NCBI GenBank assembly: GCA_016716425.1 | Contig: JADJWJ010000005.1 | Location: 186,001 to 250,000 of the forward strand | Length of the DNA: 64,000 nt | Direction of reading: 5' to 3' | Source: Betaproteobacteria bacterium | GTDB lineage: Bacteria; Pseudomonadota; Gammaproteobacteria; Burkholderiales; Casimicrobiaceae | Shown: piece by piece, positions 61,110 through 64,000 of the stretch | Layout of the letters: each line of letters begins with the position of its first letter | Position numbering within the stretch: position 1 is the stretch's first letter | Notes under the pieces: model-generated | What the model was told of the DNA's origin: nothing | The model's input: only the letters and a program-made list of their open reading frames with translations | Database searches by the model: none | Position numbers and translations under genes: made by a program

Positions 61110-61172
61110 CGATTTCGGACCTCCCCGCCAGCGCGCCGCCCGGCGCGAACCTGCCCCCGCCCGCCACCTTCC

Positions 61173-62162
61173 ATGACCGCCGCCTCCGCACCCACCCCCC
61201 CGGCCGGAACCGTCTTCGCCGACGACTGCGCGCAGGGCGTCCTCGCGTTCGACGGCGCGGACGCCGCCGCGTTCCTCCACGGCCAGCTGTCCACCGACGT
61301 CGCCGCGATGGGCGCCGGCGAGGCCGCATGGTCGAGCTACAACTCGCCGAAGGGCCGCATGCTGGGCACGCTGCTCCTGTGGCGCGCGGGACCCGACGCG
61401 TTCCGGGCGTTCGTCGCCGCCGACCTGGTCGAACCGCTGCGTCGCCGCCTGTCGCTGTTCGTCCTGCGGGCGAAGGTCGCGGTCGCCGACCAGTCGCCCG
61501 ACGGCCGGCGCTTCGGCGTGGCTGGGCCCGGTGCCGCCGATGCCGTGCGCGCGGCACTGGGGCTCCCGGAAGCGCCGGCGCCCGGGCACGGTTTCGCGGC
61601 CGGTGGCACACTGGTCGTCGCCACGCCCGACGGCCGCCGCCTGCTCCATGTGCCCGCCGGCGAAGCCGACGCGGTCGAGGCGCAGCTCGCCGCGCACGCG
61701 CGGCGCGTGTCGGCCGACGAATGGGCACTGCTCGGCATCCGCGCCGGGATCCCGGAGATCACGCTGGCCACCCAGGACCTGTTCGTGCCGCAGTCGGCCA
61801 ACTGGGACCTCATCGGCGGCGTCAATTTCCGGAAAGGCTGCTATCCGGGACAGGAGATCGTGGCCCGGATGCAATACCTGGGCCGGCTGAAGGAGCGCCT
61901 CCACGCGTTCCACGTCGACGGGCCGCCGCCCGCGCCGGCCACGCCGCTCTACGGCGACGTGTTCGGCGACCAGGCGTGCGGCACCGTCGTGAATGCGGCG
62001 CCCGCGCCGGCGGGCGGCAGCGACCTGCTCGCCGTCGCGCAGGTGTCCGCGGTCGCCGGCGGTGCGCTGCGCGTCGGCGCCCCGGACGGGCCTGTGCTCG
62101 CGCCGGGGACGCTGCCCTACGCCGTGCCGGCGCCCATCGCGCCGGAGCGGCCGAAGCTCTGA
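61173..62162 (+). CDS. ygfZ: Folate-binding iron-sulphur repair protein YgfZ
   Basis: The product has 329 residues. The YgfZ/GcvT-like signature KGCYPGQEIVARMQYLGR lies near residue 225, with DGADAAAFLHGQLSTDV near the start and LGIRAGIPEITLATQDLF before the signature. It uses tetrahydrofolate to help maintain iron-sulphur enzymes. The start ATG 61173 is divergent from rpsB. Confidence 0.92.
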   Translation: MTAASAPTPPAGTVFADDCAQGVLAFDGADAAAFLHGQLSTDVAAMGAGEAAWSSYNSPKGRMLGTLLLWRAGPDAFRAFVAADLVEPLRRRLSLFVLRAKVAVADQSPDGRRFGVAGPGAADAVRAALGLPEAPAPGHGFAAGGTLVVATPDGRRLLHVPAGEADAVEAQLAAHARRVSADEWALLGIRAGIPEITLATQDLFVPQSANWDLIGGVNFRKGCYPGQEIVARMQYLGRLKERLHAFHVDGPPPAPATPLYGDVFGDQACGTVVNAAPAPAGGSDLLAVAQVSAVAGGALRVGAPDGPVLAPGTLPYAVPAPIAPERPKL

Positions 62163-62449
62163 TGGGCGCGCCGTGCCACTACTACATCTGGTATCGCGTC
62201 GGAGGCGACGCGGCTGCCGCGCGCGCCGCCGTCGACGCGGTGCTGCACGACGTGTTCGAGCACGCGGGCGTGGCCGGCCGCGCGCTCGTGCGGCGCGACG
62301 ACCCGGGCACGTGGATGGAGGTCTACGAGCACGTCGCCGACGGCGCGCTGTTCGAGCGCGCGCTTGCGGCGGCCGTCGCGCGCCACGGTCTCGCGCAGCA
62401 CGCGGAAGGCGGCGTGCGCCACGTCGAGCCCTTCGTCGCACCCGCCTAG
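62162..62449 (+). CDS. DUF4936-like small protein
   Basis: The product has 95 residues. It reads CHYYIWYRVGGDAAAARAAV, then TWMEVYEHVADGALFERAL, and ends in VRHVEPFVAPA, as in DUF4936 proteins found next to ygfZ in betaproteobacteria. The function is unknown. The ATG overlaps the ygfZ stop by one base (TGATG). It lies in a short operon with the NRDE-family gene. Confidence 0.75.
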   Translation: MGAPCHYYIWYRVGGDAAAARAAVDAVLHDVFEHAGVAGRALVRRDDPGTWMEVYEHVADGALFERALAAAVARHGLAQHAEGGVRHVEPFVAPA

Positions 62450-62453
62450 CGGC

Positions 62454-63224
62454 ATGTGCCTCGCCGTCGTCGCGCTCGACGCGCACCCCGCATACTCGCT
62501 GGTGATCGCCGCCAACCGCGACGAGTACCACGACCGTCCGGCCGCACCCGCTGCGTGGGGCGACGCGCCGCCGTTCGCGGACATCCTCGCCGGGCGCGAC
62601 TTGAAGGCCGGCGGGACCTGGCTGGGCGTGCGGCGCGACGGGCGCTGGGCGCTCGTCACCAACGTCCGCGAAGGCGGCCGCAACGACCCGACCGCACGGT
62701 CGCGCGGCGACCTCGTCCCGCGCGTGCTCAACGCCGGCGACGCGCCCGCGGCAACCGTCGCGGGCATCGCCGGCGCGCAGGACGGCTACAACGGCTACAA
62801 CCTGCTGGCCGGCGACGTCGCGGATGCGCACTGGGCGTCGAACCGCGGCAGCGGCGCGCGCCGGCTCGGCGTCGGCGTGCACGGGCTCTCCAACGCGCTG
62901 CTCGACACGCCGTGGCCGAAGCTCGTGCGCACGCTGCGCGCGGTGCGCGCGTGGGCGGCGCGCGCCGACGCGGACACGGCGGCGTTGTTCGCGGCGCTCG
63001 GCGACCGCGCGCGCGCCGCCGACGCCGAACTGCCCGACACCGGCGTCACGCGCGACTGGGAACGGCTGCTGTCGTCGCCGTTCATCGTCGGCGACCGCTA
63101 CGGCACGCGGTGCTCGACGGTGCTGACCGTCGACCGCGCCGGCCGGGCGGTGTTCCGCGAGCGGACCTTCGACGCGGCCGGCACGCCGGCCGCGGAGACC
63201 GTCGAGACGTTTGCCGTGCGCTGA
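62454..63224 (+). CDS. NRDE (TANGO2-like) family protein
   Basis: The product has 256 residues. The start MCLAVVALDAHPAYSLVIAA is followed by the family motif ANRDEYHDRPAAP, then AGGTWLGVRRDGRWALVTNV and GLSNALLDTPWPKL. Cys2 would be the N-terminal nucleophile in the Ntn-like fold if Met is removed. Human TANGO2 belongs to this family; the bacterial function is unknown. ATG 62454 starts four bases after the DUF4936-like stop. It is convergent with the GNAT gene, the two stops touching. Confidence 0.88.
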   Translation: MCLAVVALDAHPAYSLVIAANRDEYHDRPAAPAAWGDAPPFADILAGRDLKAGGTWLGVRRDGRWALVTNVREGGRNDPTARSRGDLVPRVLNAGDAPAATVAGIAGAQDGYNGYNLLAGDVADAHWASNRGSGARRLGVGVHGLSNALLDTPWPKLVRTLRAVRAWAARADADTAALFAALGDRARAADAELPDTGVTRDWERLLSSPFIVGDRYGTRCSTVLTVDRAGRAVFRERTFDAAGTPAAETVETFAVR

Positions 63225-63669
63225 TCAGCGCAGCGCGCGCGCCATCGCCCGGTGCGGGATGCCCGCCTCGACGAAAGGGCGCGCCGACGGGCGCGAACCC
63301 GAAGGCCGCGTAGAACGGCATCGCCTGCGTCTGCGCGTTGAGCACGACGCGCGCGTCGCCGCGCGCGCGCGCCGCGTCGACCAGCCGCGCGAGCAGCGCC
63401 GCCCCGACGCCGCGGCGGCGCCACGGTGCGACCACCGCCATCCGGCCGATGTGCCCGTCGGGCAGCAGCCGGCCGCAGCCGATCGGCGCGCCGCCGGCCG
63501 CCGCGGCGAGCGCGTGCACCGAGCGCGCGTCGTCGGCGTCCCACTCGAGGTTCGCCGGGATCCGCTGCTCGACGATGAATACGGCCGTGCGCACGGCGCG
63601 CAGCGCTTCCGCCGCGTCCGTCCAGTCGACGAGGCGCACGTGGAACCTGGCGTCGTCGTCAACGGGCAT
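63225..63669 (-). CDS. GNAT-family N-acetyltransferase, with one frameshift near 63273
   Basis: The product would have about 147 residues. FHVRLVDWTDAAEALRAVR, then IGRMAVVAPWRRRGVGAALL, which is the acetyl-CoA-binding motif, and VVLNAQTQAMPFYAAFGFAP, define the ElaA/GNAT type. Just after, a run of three T breaks the frame; with two T it ends VEAGIPHRAMARALR at 63225. The start Met at 63669 follows the end of the LD-carboxypeptidase gene by overlap. The acyl acceptor is unknown. The frameshift may be a sequence error. Confidence 0.78.
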
Positions 63670-64000
63670 AGGCCGACAGCACCATTCCCGCCGTGCCGTC
63701 GCGCACGGCAAGGTCGCAGCGGCCGCCGACCGGCAGCGTCAGCTTGTCGGGCACGTGGCCGAACGGCAGACCCGTGTAGATCGGCGTCGCGCACACGGCG
63801 CGCAGCGCGCTCACCGCGGCGGCGAGGTCGTAGCCGCCGTCGTTGTCCGACAGCGCGTACTCGGTGAATCGGCCGAGCAGGATCGCGCGCTGCCGCGCGA
63901 GAACGCCCGCGTGGTGCAGCTGATAGAGCATCCGCTCGATCCGGTACGGCGTCTCGCCGACGTCTTCGACGAACAGGATCCCGCCGTCGACCTGCGGGAA
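63659..64000 (-). CDS. LD-carboxypeptidase (S66 family), C-terminal part, cut by the window end
   Basis: The reading enters from the right edge as FPQVDGGILFVEDVGETPYR and continues to IERMLYQLHHAGVLARQRAI, then CATPIYTGLPFGHVPDKLTL with the active-site His and PVGGRCDLAV, the family end. S66 peptidases such as LdcA trim cross-link tetrapeptides in murein recycling. About 113 residues are present; the start and the nucleophile Ser lie outside. It overlaps the GNAT gene by 11 bp. Confidence 0.85.
   Translation of the reverse strand, partial: FPQVDGGILFVEDVGETPYRIERMLYQLHHAGVLARQRAILLGRFTEYALSDNDGGYDLAAAVSALRAVCATPIYTGLPFGHVPDKLTLPVGGRCDLAVRDGTAGMVLSAYAR

Overview
The window is about 70% G+C and reads as a denitrifying betaproteobacterium. 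Two blocks support this: a full heme d1 and cytochrome cd1 nitrite reductase cluster (nirE, nirSMCF-DL-G-H-J-N) and the classic proteobacterial envelope operon rpsB-tsf-pyrH-frr-uppS-cdsA-dxr-rseP-bamA-skp-lpxD-fabZ-lpxA-lpxB-rnhB. I do not commit to a genus. No rRNA, tRNA, CRISPR array, insertion sequence or phage gene was recognised.

Layout. (1) 1-14.4 kb, accessory secretion region: a broken small gene; a large minus-strand SARP/AfsR-type regulator (winged helix, BTAD, AAA-type ATPase, TPR) with a frame-shifted C-terminal half; a small secreted protein; a filamentous-haemagglutinin-like exoprotein; and two tandem paralogues of a secreted DUF5648 protein carrying a His/Cys pair like clan CD cysteine peptidases. 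A tandem pair of 11-bp direct repeats (consensus GTRACGCCGGT), followed 5 bp later by a -10-like hexamer, lies upstream of the regulator, the small secreted protein and both paralogues. This looks like an undescribed regulon. The paralogue pair arose by a ~3.4-kb tandem duplication that left a truncated coxE-like relic between the copies. (2) 14.4-26.5 kb: a CoxE-like vWA protein and MoxR-type ATPase, then divergent nirE and the nir operon, then a PsiF-repeat protein. (3) 26.6-33.1 kb: a small secreted protein, a form II (AYRGAGR) aerobic CO-dehydrogenase-like S-L-M operon, and a TonB-dependent receptor. (4) 33.3-39.2 kb: an FAD oxidoreductase, a metallo-beta-lactamase-fold enzyme, an inositol-monophosphatase-like protein with a changed active-site residue, a 25-bp perfect palindrome, a PLP-dependent dehydratase, decayed uxaA/gntR remnants and a START-like protein. 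(5) 39.3-46.4 kb: a 1754-residue Ig-repeat protein coupled to a beta-propeller (SBBP-like) protein. (6) 46.5-61.1 kb: the rpsB...rnhB operon, all minus strand, for translation, isoprenoid, phospholipid, outer-membrane protein and lipid A synthesis. (7) 61.2-64 kb: ygfZ, a DUF4936-like protein, an NRDE/TANGO2 protein, a GNAT acetyltransferase and an LD-carboxypeptidase cut by the window end.

Several genes, including the essential rseP, are frame-shifted at G, C or T runs or GC repeats. Some frameshifts are therefore probably sequence or assembly errors. The uxaA/gntR relics and the coxE fragment look like genuine decay.
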